DNA from: Nemania diffusa
Taxonomy: Eukaryota > Ascomycota > Sordariomycetes > Xylariales > Xylariaceae
Reading direction: 5' to 3'
NCBI GenBank assembly: GCA_038501195.1
Contig: JBBPUQ010000013.1
Span: 62,001 to 126,000, forward strand
DNA length: 64,000 nt
The position numbers and the translations under genes were made by a program. Positions 1 to 9,326 of the stretch are shown here, one piece after another. The notes beneath the pieces are model-generated. The model was not told the origin of the DNA. It ran no database searches and worked only from the letters and a program-made list of their open reading frames with translations. Numbering within the stretch: the first letter of the stretch is position 1; each line of letters starts with the position of its first letter.

Positions 1-1154
1 GTATATAAAAAATACACATACTAAGATGCGGTAGATTAAGATTAAATGCTGAGAGAGATGTTTTAGTATTTTCAATTTCTCAATTAAATGATATTGAGAC
101 AATATTAATACCTTTATTTGATAAATTTACATTAAATACTACCAAGTACTTGGATTATCTTTATTTTAAAAAAGCATTTTTTATATTTAGAAATCGTAAA
201 TTCAATGGTTTGGATTTACAAGAAATTAACTTAAAAATTCTAAAATTAAAAGAAGGTATGAATAGTAAAAGAGTCGATTTTGTTTTACCTAGGGACCATA
301 GTATATTAATTACAGGTAACTATCTTCTAGGTTTACTTGAGGGAGACGGGTCATTTTACTTAAATAAGCAAGATATGACTGTTCGTGTTTCGCTCGTTAC
401 TACTACGGTAAATAGACTAGTTTTAGAAAAAATACGTGAGTTTATCTTAGGTTTATTGGATGAGCATTCTTATATGCTGGGTAGTACAACTAAATTGATT
501 AGTATTTATGATAAAAAAGTTCAAAACACCAAAGACCTATCTCTATATTAGAAATATCTCAAATTGATTTTGTTTGCAATATACTGATTCCTTATCTAGA
601 TACTTTAGAATTCAGAACAAAAAAATATCTGGATTATTTAGATTTTAAGACAATAGCGCTATTAATCTTAGAGGGTAAATACTTGACTAGTAAAGGTAAA
701 GAACTAATAATTAAATTAGGTGATAGTATGAATAATAATAGACTATCTACTAACCCTAACCCTTTAATATTAGACAAAGCTACTAAATCAGAATTAAATA
801 TTTTAATCCTATCAGAACCTCTTATAAACATAGATTCTGAAGGTAGAGCTATAATAATATCTGAAGGAAAATATATAAGATCTACCTATATTATAAAAGT
901 TTACCTTATAAACGGTTCTGTACATTACTTTACAAGTGGAATTTCATGTGCTAAATTCCTACATGTAAGTAATTATACTATAACCATAAGATTAAATGAC
1001 GGTAAACCAGTAAAAACCAAAGAAGGTTTAATTGTAGCTCAGTGTATAAAAAGAATAAAAGTCTATTCTTCTTTTAAATAAAGATACAAACTCTAAACTC
1101 AGATTGAACACGTTCAATTTAAAACAACCACTTAATTATAATAGGTTATTTTTG
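1..1154 (+). mobile_element. cob intron, 3' part (its 5' end lies outside the window)
   Basis: The stretch before the ITNL exon is non-coding for cob and carries a LAGLIDADG reading frame. The intron ends in G at 1154. I see no clear group I core between 1082 and 1154, so the class is inferred from the endonuclease family. The core may lie upstream, or may be degenerate. Confidence 0.7.
9..1081 (+). pseudogene. LAGLIDADG homing endonuclease, 5'-truncated by the window and frameshifted
   Basis: Would be a DNA endonuclease that spreads its intron. The visible part begins at the end of a first LAGLIDADG domain (GCGRLRL, then IPLFDKF and KYLDYLYFKKAF). A linker follows, then a second motif LLGLLEGDGSF at about 328-360. 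The frame breaks near 540: the first frame stops at 549-551, and the domain continues one frame over from 542 (ISQIDFVCN, then KKYLDYLDFKTIALLI) to a stop at 1079-1081. A stop at 6-8 bounds the first frame on the left, so there may be a further lesion outside. One indel explains the break, so a sequencing error cannot be excluded. Confidence 0.75.
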
Positions 1155-1208
1155 TATTACAAATCTTATTAGTGCAATACCTTGAATTGGGCAAGACATA
1201 GTTGAGTT
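1155..1208 (+). CDS. cob: cob exon ([18 protein letters not shown])
   Basis: Eighteen codons matching the highly conserved cytochrome b segment between transmembrane helices C and D. The Trp is encoded by TGA. The preceding base is G (end of a group I intron). The same frame runs on without a stop into the next intron ORF. Confidence 0.9.
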
Positions 1209-4200
1209 CAAAAAAAAATATAACCTATTCAAGGTACAACCCGTTCTTTTATTTTTGGATTTTTTTAAAGCAACTTATTATGCGGGTATTTCAGCAGCTG
1301 GGACTATTAATTATAAATCTCGTACTGCTAAGTTAAATAGACTATCAGAGGATGAGTATTTGACTATTCCTAAATCCTTTTTAGCTTTTTTAATAGGATT
1401 TGTAGATGGAGACGGTTATATAGGAATTCAGAAAAATTATAATAATACTGTTACGGTTCACTTAACTATTTCTGTGCATTTAGAAGATATTGGATCGTTA
1501 AATTATATTCAATCTGTATTAAAAATAGGAAAAATATATCTTTATCCTAACCGAAAAAGCCCTACGGCTAGATTAATTTTTTCTAAATTAGAGTTACAAG
1601 AAGTTTTATTTCCTTTATTAATACACCATGGACTTTTTTTCTTAACTAAAACCCGTAGAGGTCAATATAACGTGGCTACGTATATTTTTAATAATAATAT
1701 AAAAAATTATTCTGAATTACCTCCTTTTGTATTAGATACGCAAGAACTTCCAACAAGTGCTTTAGATTATGCAAACTTGCAATTTTTTAAAGATTGAATC
1801 GTAGGATTTGTTTGTGCTGAGGGTTCATTTTTTATGAAAAAAAACCAGGATGGTTGTTTCCAAATTAAACAGAGATTACATCCTTTATTATTTGAAGCAT
1901 TTAAATTAGTTTTTAATACTAATCGTAAGATTACTATTGATAAAGAATTATATTCACAATTCGGTGTTAGTTCTAAGGCTGATGTACAGAATGTTCTAAA
2001 TTTTTTTTCTTTTTCAGGTCATCATCTTGATAGGGCTTAAATATATTCAGTATTTAGCTTGACTTGATATATTGCGTAATTCTGAGCGTTATAAAAATCT
2101 TAAATTTCCGGGTTAACCGATACCCACAGTAAGATCAGTCGCGCTATTTCAGCTCCGTATTCGTCTTCTTTTGCCGAAGGAGATTAATAGGTGTAAGGTT
2201 GCGTTGTTTATGAAGTAAAACTTAATGAAATACAATCCATAAACAATAAATTAAAAAATACAGAGCTCCATTATATCAGTAACGGTTTAATGTAAATGAG
2301 GAAAATTGCAGGAAAATATTAATTAATTCCTCCTAAATTAATACTATCTGCAGCGAAGATTTGAAGAGGTATTTTTATTAACTTCAAATAACGTTCAACG
2401 ACTATCCAGTGCGTGATTATATCCACAATAATCTGGACTTAGATGAAATCCTCACAGCCTCATTTAACTTTAGTTATTTATATATAAATATATAAAAATA
2501 TATAAAGAGGTTGAAGAAATAGTCTGAAGTGAGGTCGTGAGACTTCTAAGATATATAAATTTATCTTTATAACAAAACTTATCATTTGAGGAGGTTTTAA
2601 ACACTTAGAACCATATCACGGCAACGTGGTATTAAAAATCCTGTTTAATGCTGGAATATCCCCTATAATAGTAGTTACATACGTTTTACTTTGAATTTTT
2701 TTAACTGTTTACGTGAAAATTGTAACAGCACGAGGACAATCAGCAGGGGTTAGAAGTCTTTCGACTTTCGAAGCCTCTCAGAGACTAAACGCAGGAGGTC
2801 TAGAATTAAACCTAGATCCTAATTATATTACGGGATTCTATGCGCTGTATACAGCGGGAGAATCTTCTTTTATTATTTCGCCCCCTTTTTTTTTTTTTAA
2901 AAAAAAAGGCATTTTAAAAAATAATAATTATAAAGCAGGGGACCTGTACGTAGTTCCTATTTTTTCCATTCATCTTCATATTAAAGATTATTTATTGTTA
3001 GTTCCGGCCGCCGCCTTTAAGGCGGCTGGAACCTGAGGGACCCCGCGGCAGCTTCGCTGCCGTACCCCACTGGAGCAAATTCAAAATTATTTTCAAGTTG
3101 GTACACTTCAAATTAAAAATAATAAAATAGGAAATATATCTGTGATTTATACAGTAAGATCCCTTAAAGATATTACAAACAATGTTATACCTCATTTTTA
3201 TAATTACCCTTTTTTAATGGGACCCGGACGCCTAGCACACCCTCTTCTTAACGTTGGTGTGCGCAAGGCTAAAAAGTTAGACTTTGAGGGTGGCTTCGCC
3301 GTCAAAATTCAAGAAATTGTTAATAAGGATTTACTACGCAAGTTATCCAAAGAAGGATTAGCTCAAATTATAGAGATTAAGAAGAATATGAATATAGGAA
3401 GAGATGTGGAAAACTAATAGAAAATTACAGACAACCTTTTATAATTCTTTAAAGAAGAATGAGAATCCCGATAATAAGTATTATTTAGATACGTTTTTGA
3501 CATATGCATACATAGTAGGTTTATTTGAAGGTGATGGTTATTTTACTATAACTAAAAAAGGTATTTATTTATTATATGAAGTAGGGATTGAATTATTTAA
3601 AAAAGATGTTCAATTAATATATAAAATAAAAAGTTTATTTGGAGTAGGAGAGATTAGCTTTAGAAAAAGAGGAGAAATAGAAATGGTTTCATTAAGAATA
3701 AGAAATAAAAACCATTTAAAAGAATTTATTTTGCCTATTTTTGATAAATATCCTATGTTTTCTTATAAACAATATGATTATTTAAGATTTAGAGATTGTT
3801 TAACCTCTAATACTATTAAATATGAAGATTTACCTCTTTATACTAGAGGTACAGAATCTTTGAATCATATTCAATCTATAATAAATGCTCCTTACTTTTC
3901 ATCTTGATTAATAGGATTTATAGAAGCTGAAGGTTGTTTTAGTCTATATAACCAAAAAAAAGATGAAGATTATTTAGTAGCTAGCTTTGATGTTTGTCAA
4001 AAAGATGCTGAAATTTTATTATCAGCTATAGCTAGATATCTTTCTTTTACTACTGTTATCGATTGTGATAAGTTTAATTGTTATAAATTAAAAGTAACAG
4101 GTATTAGATCGATAGAGAATGTTATAAAATTTATTCAATCTGCACCTGTTAAATTACTTGGTAAGAAAAAATTACAATATTTAATGTGGTTAAAAGAATT

Positions 4201-7200
4201 AAGAACAATAGATAGATATAATAAAAAAATCAAAATACCTTCAAATTACTAATTATGTATTTATATTTTAGATCAAGATATAGTCCGATCAATAGAGAAA
4301 TTTATTGCGAATAGTGAGAATAATTAATTAAAATTATGGAGACTATCAACACACATGCAGTGTAAATAACGCTACTTTAAATAGATTTTTCGCGTTGCAT
4401 TTTGTATTACCATTAAAATACTAGTGGTATTAAAATTTACCAAATTGCTTGGAGACCAATATTATAATTTTATTGATAATAAGCAGCAAAGTATGATTAA
4501 CTCTTATATTTATAGTATACTTTATTGTAAATCATATGCGTTCAACGACTAAAAGGTAAAATAAAATATAATAAATATTTTATATGATATAGTCTAAACA
4601 TTACTGTGAAGTAATGATCACTCCTTCGTAGGCAGTGTAATATTAATATAATTGTATTAAGTATAATCTTTCTTATGCTAGTAGCAAAATATAATAGGTT
4701 AAGTTCTATAACTTATGAAGATTGAGTTAATAAAATAGAATTAACTAAAACTGCTGTTACTAGTAAAAAAGAAATAATACATCCTAACGTGGATGTTAGC
4801 TTTTTAAGCTTTTTAGTAGGAGTAATAGACGGTGATGGTTATATTCCAGCTAGAAAAAAACCTAATGGATATATAGAATTTAACTTAGTTATTACTTTTC
4901 AAAATAGAGATCTTGCTACTTTTGAATATATTTTAAGTAAATTACATTTCGGGGTTATAGCTAAAATAGACTCTAGTTTAAGTAAATTGGTTATTTATAA
5001 TTTTGAATTAAAATATGTTTTGGTTCCGTTATTACTTAAACATGGATTATTTTTTTTAACTGAAAATAGAATCAATCAGTATAATTTGTTATTATATACT
5101 TTAGATAATAATGTTAAAAAATGAGAATTATTACCTGATGTAATTCTAAATTATAGTCCACTAATTCTAGACAATCCTATGAATATCTTAAGTAATATTG
5201 GATATTTTAAAGATTGATTAGTAGGATTTGTAGTGGCTGAAGGTTCTTTTTTTGTTCAAGCTAATAAAGAAATTTCCTTTAGTATTAGTCAAAAAGGAAA
5301 TAAAATTTTAATGCAAGCTATCCATTTATTCTTTAAACCAAGTCGAGCTATTTACTATTCAAAAGATAAAGATGTATCTCTTGTTCGTGTGTCATCCGTT
5401 AAAGATGTACAAAAAGTTATAAATTTTTTCTCCTTTGAAAATAACTATCCTTTAATTGGATTTAAAAAAGATAGTTATGAAATTTGATTAAAAGCTTTAA
5501 AAGAATCAAGTAGATACAAAGATCTAAAATTACCTTAAAAATTTGAATATTATTAAGGTAAATAAATATATTAGTCCTTATTTTACAATTACAAAAAGAA
5601 ATTTTATCTTTCTTACTGTGCCCTTCGGTCCAGACCCTAAGGCCTTGGACCTGAGTCGAAGGATTAAAAAAAAATCTCTTTTTTTTTTTTACGTAATAAA
5701 GGGCGTTTCTTTAAATATAAAATTATTATATATTGTTTATAGTAGTTTTTATATTATGTTTTATATGTGCATCTAATCCTTAGATGAATTATTTAAATAA
5801 TACCTATTTTATTTAAGTAATTAAATTCAAATACTTACATTAATAAAATTAATAAATTGTTGTATTAGCTGCTTTAGTTTTAATGCATTTAATTGCACTC
5901 CATGACACTGCTGGGTCAAGTAACCCTTTAGGTGTATCTGGTAATTATGACAGATTACCTTTTGCTCCTTATTTTTTATTTAAAGATTTAATAACAATCT
6001 TTATTTTTATATTTGTTTTAAGTTTATTTGTGTTCTTTATGCCTAACGTGTTAGGAGATAGTGAAAATTATATAATGGCAAATCCTATGCAAACTCCTCC
6101 TGCTATAGTTCCTGAATGATAAAGTAAAATAAATGTCATTCTAAAATCTCGCGAATTGCTGGAAACCCTTTTTAATCTAAATTTAAATATGGCAATCGGC
6201 AAGAAAGCCTTTTATTAGGTTAGTATATACTAAGCTAATTAAGGAATCTTCAGAGACTATGCACGAGATAATTAAAGGCGCTTTGTTTTTAATTGAAGAT
6301 ATAGTCCGATCATGGTAGCGATACTATGAGTTTAACACACCATCAATTGGTTTATCCCCTATAATATTCTTTATGTTTAGTCTAGTATTATTTGCTGCAC
6401 GTTCAACAAAAGGAATAACTCGTTTATCTCCTACTGAAAGAGCTTCAATAAAATTACCTGATGAAGTAAAGGAAGTATTAATAGGGATTTTACTTGGTGA
6501 TGCCCACATAGTAAGAAGATCACAACTGCTAATTCTAGATTAGTTTATGCTCAAACTGCTGTAAAACATAAAGAATATTTCGACTATGTCTTTAGTTTCT
6601 TTTTACCTTTTTGTGCTAATGACTATAAACCCCAATCTAGATTAGTAGTGGATAATAGTACTAAAAAAACATACAGTGCTATATCTTTCACAACTATGCA
6701 ACTCCCTTGTTTTAATGAATATAGAGCGTTATTTTATGATTTAAATAGAAAAAAAATAGTTCCCGAAAACATAGGAGAATTGTTAACTCCTCGTGGTTTA
6801 GCTTTTTGAATTCTTTTCTTGCGCGATCACTAACCTTCGGATAGCGAAGCAGCGAAGCACCCCCTACGTGCTTCTATGTAATAAGGTATACTAAAATATT
6901 TTTTTTTTGCTCGAGTGATTTACTATAAAGGTTAAAAAAGCCTTAAACATAAATAAATATTTATATAATCGTGAACAAGGGATGTGGCTATAATCCAAGT
7001 AGACTGTCGCAGCTTTATTATTGATATAATAAAACTAGATAATTTTGTTATTTTTAAGGTAAATTGAAGCCTTAAGGTTTATTCTTAGGTGGTGACATAA
7101 ATCATTAGATTTTTTGATTTATTTTCAAATCTTAACTGTTTAGCATTTATACTTGTTGCATCTTATATTAATGCGCTCTCCAATAAAAAAAAAGCCATCT

Positions 7201-9169
7201 CATATAATGAGCGAAAAACAGGTGTATACCACCGTTGAGCTCCAAGAGTGTTTCGTATGAAAAAGTCTTATGTAGGAAGTAGTGTGAATTTAGGAATAAG
7301 AAATTATAGTAATTCATTTATACCTATTATATCTTATAATGATTCGCTCTCCCATAAAAAAAAAGCCATCTCGGATAATGAGGGAAAAACAGGTGTATAC
7401 CGTTGAACTCAATTAGATTCGGGAAAGTCTTATGTAGGAAGTAGCGTTAATTTAGGTAGAAGATTAAGAAATTATTATAGTAATCCTTTTATTTCTCATA
7501 CTACTCGTAAGTTGATGGTCATTAATAAAGCTCTTTTAAAATACGGTTATTCAAAATTTAAGTTAGATATTCTTGAATACTGTGACCCAAAAGAACTAGT
7601 AAAAAGAGAGCAATATTATATGGATATGTTATCCCCTTATTATAATGTATTGAAAACTGCTTATTCTTCTTGAGGTTATAAACATACTGAGGATGCATTA
7701 GTAAAAGTGCGTATTAATCTTCAAAAATTGAATTTAAGTAAATCTATACCGGTTAAGGTAACTAACTTAGAAACAAATGTTTCTTGAGACTATGTATCTT
7801 TAACTGAGGCAGCTAAAAGTCTGAATACTAATAAGACCGTTTTAAAAGAATATATTTGGAATTCGAAGCCTTATAAGGGTATTTATAAGTTAGAGTCTAA
7901 TTTATCCCCGTCTAATTATGATTCAAATTATTTAAATCACCCTAATGCAAAAAAAATTGAAGTTATAGATTTAGAGTCCAATACAGTTAATTATTTTGAT
8001 TCTATTCGTGCTGCAGGTAGAGCTTTGGATATAGGGTATGGTTCGATAGCAATATATTTGAAACGTAACCAAAAAAGCCCTTATAAAGGTAGATACATAT
8101 TTAAAAATGTTGGTTAACTTATAGACGGAAGTAAACAAGGTAGCGGTTTACATATAAGTGTTTATGGATTCTCTAATACAGATGTTGATAAATTAATGTT
8201 TACTCTACAAGATAAATTTAATCTTAAATGCTCTATACATTATAACAGAGATAACAAACCCCGTATTTATATATTTAAAGAATCTATGGATACTTTAATA
8301 ACTTTAGTAAAACCTTATTTTATTAAAGAAATGTTATATAAATTAGGGTTATAAAGCTGTCATAAGTATTTCTGCTACGCAGGGAATATAACTATTGACA
8401 AATCGATTTATTACCTTTCTATGCTATTTTAAGATCTATACCCAATAAATTATTAGGAGTTATCGCAATGTTTAGTGCAATTTTAGCTATAATGTTATTA
8501 CCTGTCACAGATTTAGGTAGATCTAAAGGTTTACAATTTAGACCTTTAAGTAAAATAGCCTTTTATATTTTTGTAGCTAATTTCTTAGTATTAATGAGCT
8601 TAGGTGCTAAACACGTTGAATCACCATTTATAGAATTTGGGCAAATAAGTACAGTTTTATATTTTGCTCATTTCATTTTTATAGTTCCTTTTGTAAGTTT
8701 AATAGAAAATACTTTAGCAGATCTATCTCTTTTAGACCTAGATTCTCCATCAAATACAAACTTAGAATCTACTACTATTTTAGAGTCTAATATAGGTAAA
8801 CAAATTATTAATTTCTTTTCATTTATTTTAATTTGAATTTTTATTATTCTTTCTTTTTTAACTTCCGTAGCTTTAGCAGAAGAACCTGATAATAACGAAA
8901 ATCAGGAGGATAATAACGAAAATCAGGAGGATAATAATCACCAAGATGATCACTCTAATCAAGATAGTGATGCAGATCGTAGGAGCAGCATAAGTATGTC
9001 AGATGATCTTTTCTCAGGAGATCCACAAGAATTAAAAACTAAAACTATAGAAAGCTTCATAGAAAACATAGAGGATCTTATATCTGATTTAGATGATAAC
9101 GAGCACATAGAAATGTGGGAGAAGCGTAAATCCGAATTAGAAGAGGAATTATCTAGAAGAATACAATAA
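1155..9169 (+). CDS. cob: cob, apocytochrome b, 3' part (gene span with five exons in view)
   Basis: Cytochrome b is the haem-bearing core subunit of complex III in the inner mitochondrial membrane. The exons at 1155-1208, 2584-2597, 4358-4413, 5860-6120 and 8406-9169 read in order through the conserved [64 protein letters not shown] and [21 protein letters not shown] stretches. The N-terminal exons, which carry the first haem ligands, lie left of the window. Several Trp codons are TGA. The last exon runs about 150 residues beyond the normal end of cytochrome b. Identity is certain; exon edges are inferred. Confidence 0.95.
1209..2116 (+). pseudogene. LAGLIDADG endonuclease/maturase fused to the cob exon, frameshifted near its end
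   Basis: The frame continues from the cob exon. First motif [13 protein letters not shown] at about 1387-1425; second motif [13 protein letters not shown] at about 1794-1830, with its Trp read from TGA. It is closely similar in layout to the intact gene at 4675-5538. The frame stops at 2038-2040, but one base over the expected C-terminus continues ([16 protein letters not shown], then [14 protein letters not shown]) to a stop at 2114-2116. A single indel near 2027 separates them, so only about 30 residues are lost and the protein might still fold. Confidence 0.8.
1209..2583 (+). mobile_element. group I intron in cob (between DIVEF and IWGGF)
   Basis: The endonuclease frame fills the 5' part and the catalytic core follows. 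Core elements seen: a Q-like AAATTGCAGGAAA at about 2303, an R-like GTTCAACGACTA at 2393-2404, and an S-like GAAGAAATAGTCTGA at about 2513-2527. The 3' end is not an obvious G, so the junction at 2583 is approximate. Confidence 0.85.
2584..2597 (+). CDS. cob: cob micro-exon (IWGGF)
   Basis: Fourteen bases reading ATT TGA GGA GGT TT. They supply the IWGGF that must lie between DIVEF (ending at 1208) and SVNNATL (from 4358). The final Phe codon is completed by the C at 4358. The downstream intron ORF is in frame with it. Confidence 0.85.
2598..3417 (+). CDS. degenerate LAGLIDADG endonuclease frame carrying two GC-rich insertions, open in table 4
   Basis: In frame with the IWGGF exon and open through the intron core to a stop at 3415-3417. 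The LAGLIDADG motif is damaged ([15 protein letters not shown] at about 2826-2870 where [11 protein letters not shown] would be expected). The domain then continues through [37 protein letters not shown] and [12 protein letters not shown] 72-nt GC hairpin element (3001-3072) and a second GC-rich stretch (about 3217-3306) sit inside it in frame. With one damaged motif it is probably not an active nuclease. It overlaps the start of the next ORF by 14 nt. Confidence 0.7.
3001..3072 (+). repeat. GC-rich double-hairpin element, copy 1
   Basis: A 72-nt GC island in AT-rich DNA made of two hairpins: CCGCC-TTTAA-GGCGG inside GTTCC...GGAAC, and GCGGCAGC-TTC-GCTGCCG, joined by CTGAGGGACC. A closely related 78-nt copy lies at 28516-28593 inside another endonuclease gene. 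The length is a multiple of three and contains no table-4 stop in the host frame, because its TGA reads as Trp. Confidence 0.9.
3404..4252 (+). CDS. LAGLIDADG homing endonuclease, intact two-motif form
   Basis: 282 residues, ATG start at 3404. First motif [13 protein letters not shown] at about 3506-3546. Second motif [14 protein letters not shown] at about 3905-3946, with its Trp from an in-frame TGA. Both acidic catalytic positions are kept. Domain tails are typical ([21 protein letters not shown], split after about 20 residues; [18 protein letters not shown]). It is free-standing within the intron rather than exon-fused and is a good candidate for the active homing enzyme of this intron. 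Confidence 0.88.
4358..4413 (+). CDS. cob: cob exon ([18 protein letters not shown])
   Basis: The leading C completes the Phe of the preceding micro-exon. AGT GTA AAT AAC GCT ACT TTA then gives SVNNATL, followed by [11 protein letters not shown], which contains a conserved haem-ligand His. The last T opens the Phe codon finished at 5860-5861. Confidence 0.93.
4675..5538 (+). CDS. LAGLIDADG homing endonuclease, intact
   Basis: 287 residues. ATG at 4675 is the first in-frame start after the core, and there are three in-frame TGA Trp codons. Motifs: [13 protein letters not shown] at about 4810-4848 and [14 protein letters not shown] at about 5215-5256, both with their acidic residues. C-terminus [17 protein letters not shown], stop at 5536-5538. 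Its layout parallels the frameshifted gene at 1209-2116, so the two are probably paralogues from related introns. Confidence 0.88.
5618..5662 (+). repeat. GC-rich hairpin cluster
   Basis: CCTTCGG at 5621 pairs with CGAAGG at the far end, around an inner TCC/GGA stem with a CCCTAAGGCC loop region. A typical mitochondrial GC cluster in the 3' part of the intron. It interrupts no recognised gene. Confidence 0.7.
5860..6120 (+). CDS. cob: cob exon ([20 protein letters not shown] to PAIVPEW)
   Basis: Eighty-seven codons covering the quinol-oxidation face of cytochrome b and a transmembrane helix. Motifs: [45 protein letters not shown] and TPPAIVPEW. The PEWY motif is split: Trp (TGA) and the first base of Tyr are here, the rest at 8406. 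Confidence 0.97.
6321..8354 (+). pseudogene. LAGLIDADG endonuclease of the PF03161 (LAGLIDADG_2) type, split by a 1.3-kb insertion
   Basis: The N-terminal part (6321-6815) reads [20 protein letters not shown], then [37 protein letters not shown] and [11 protein letters not shown]. The C-terminal part (8121-8354) resumes at [19 protein letters not shown] and runs to a normal end ([15 protein letters not shown]). The break falls exactly in the second catalytic motif (FWI|IDG). An additional one-base frameshift lies near 6521. Both flanks use the same frame and the insert (6816-8120) is 1305 nt, but it contains stops, so the gene is dead unless the insert is removed from RNA. Confidence 0.85.
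7257..8117 (+). CDS. GIY-YIG homing endonuclease with two C-terminal NUMOD/IENR1-like repeats
   Basis: 286 residues from an ATG at 7257. The nuclease core has [38 protein letters not shown] and the catalytic-region [15 protein letters not shown]. The tail has GYKHT and two DNA-binding repeats ([20 protein letters not shown] and [20 protein letters not shown]). It contains two in-frame TGA Trp codons. An imperfect tandem copy of the first part (about 7168-7330 against 7341-7500, period about 173 bp) precedes it and duplicates the GSSVNLG region. The gene sits in the middle of a PF03161 LAGLIDADG gene, which it disrupts. Confidence 0.85.
8406..9169 (+). CDS. cob: cob terminal exon with an acidic C-terminal extension of about 150 residues
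   Basis: The first part is normal cytochrome b: [53 protein letters not shown], ending near [11 protein letters not shown] (8697-8723). The frame then stays open to a TAA at 9167-9169. The extension adds a Ser/Leu-rich linker, an extra hydrophobic helix ([19 protein letters not shown]), a signal-peptidase-like TSVALAEE, two copies of a 21-bp repeat encoding DNNENQE at about 8890-8930, and a charged helical end ([15 protein letters not shown]). Whether the tail stays on mature cytochrome b is unknown. Confidence 0.93.
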
Positions 9170-9256
9170 TTAATATCTTTTTTATCCCTAGCTTGCGCAC
9201 TCTTATTTTCGGGTTTTTGCTTATTATTAATTAATTTTTTATAAATTAATTAATAA

Positions 9257-9326
9257 ATATTATGATGTAGTTGGTCTATACTTGTACTACAATTATTAAG
9301 TTTGAGGTTCAATTCCTCCATAATAT
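9257..9326 (+). tRNA. tRNA-Cys-like gene, anticodon ACA (diverged copy of trnC)
   Basis: Acceptor ATATTATG pairs with CATAATAT. D arm GTAG-TTGGT-CTAT. The T arm GAGG-TTCAATT-CCTC is identical to the copy at 11358-11427. The anticodon stem is imperfect (ACTT/AAGT plus TA/TA) with loop CTACAAT, giving ACA, which would read UGU. The D and T arms match the other copy almost base for base, so this is a duplicate whose anticodon arm has changed. It may be a pseudo-tRNA. Confidence 0.6.

Larger units (their letters stand above)
2598..4357 (+). mobile_element. group I intron in cob with two LAGLIDADG reading frames
   Basis: Core elements in the 5' part: AATGCTGGAATATCCCC at 2648, ACAATCAGCAGGGG at 2735 and the R-like TCTCAGAGACTAAACGC at 2776. 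The S element GATCAAGATATAGTCC is near the 3' end at about 4271. The intron ends in G at 4357 after ACACAT. The two ORFs lie between R and S. Confidence 0.9.
4414..5859 (+). mobile_element. group I intron in cob (inside LPF)
   Basis: Core first, ORF second. AATTGCTTGGAGACC at 4444, R-like GTTCAACGACTAAAAGG at 4540, S-like GATATAGTCTAAAC at about 4586, then the endonuclease gene. The intron ends in G at 5859. About 320 nt between the ORF and the 3' end hold a GC hairpin and no supported gene. Confidence 0.9.
6121..8405 (+). mobile_element. group I intron in cob (inside PEWY)
   Basis: A complete core in the first 200 nt: AATTGCTGGAAACCC at 6154, GGCAATCGGCAAGAAAGCC at 6190, CTTCAGAGACTATGCACG at 6249 and GAAGATATAGTCCGATC at 6295. 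ORFs follow the S element. The intron ends in G at 8405. It holds a LAGLIDADG gene that is itself split by a GIY-YIG gene. Confidence 0.9.

Noticed and set aside
5543..5776. 77-codon frame after the cob intron HEG
   Set aside because: It spans a GC hairpin and AT-rich intron 3' sequence. No motif and no sign of constraint.
6324..6470. Possible atp6-like start ([20 protein letters not shown]) in the last cob intron
   Set aside because: The hydrophobic stretch runs straight into a PF03161 LAGLIDADG domain and has no ATP6 motifs.
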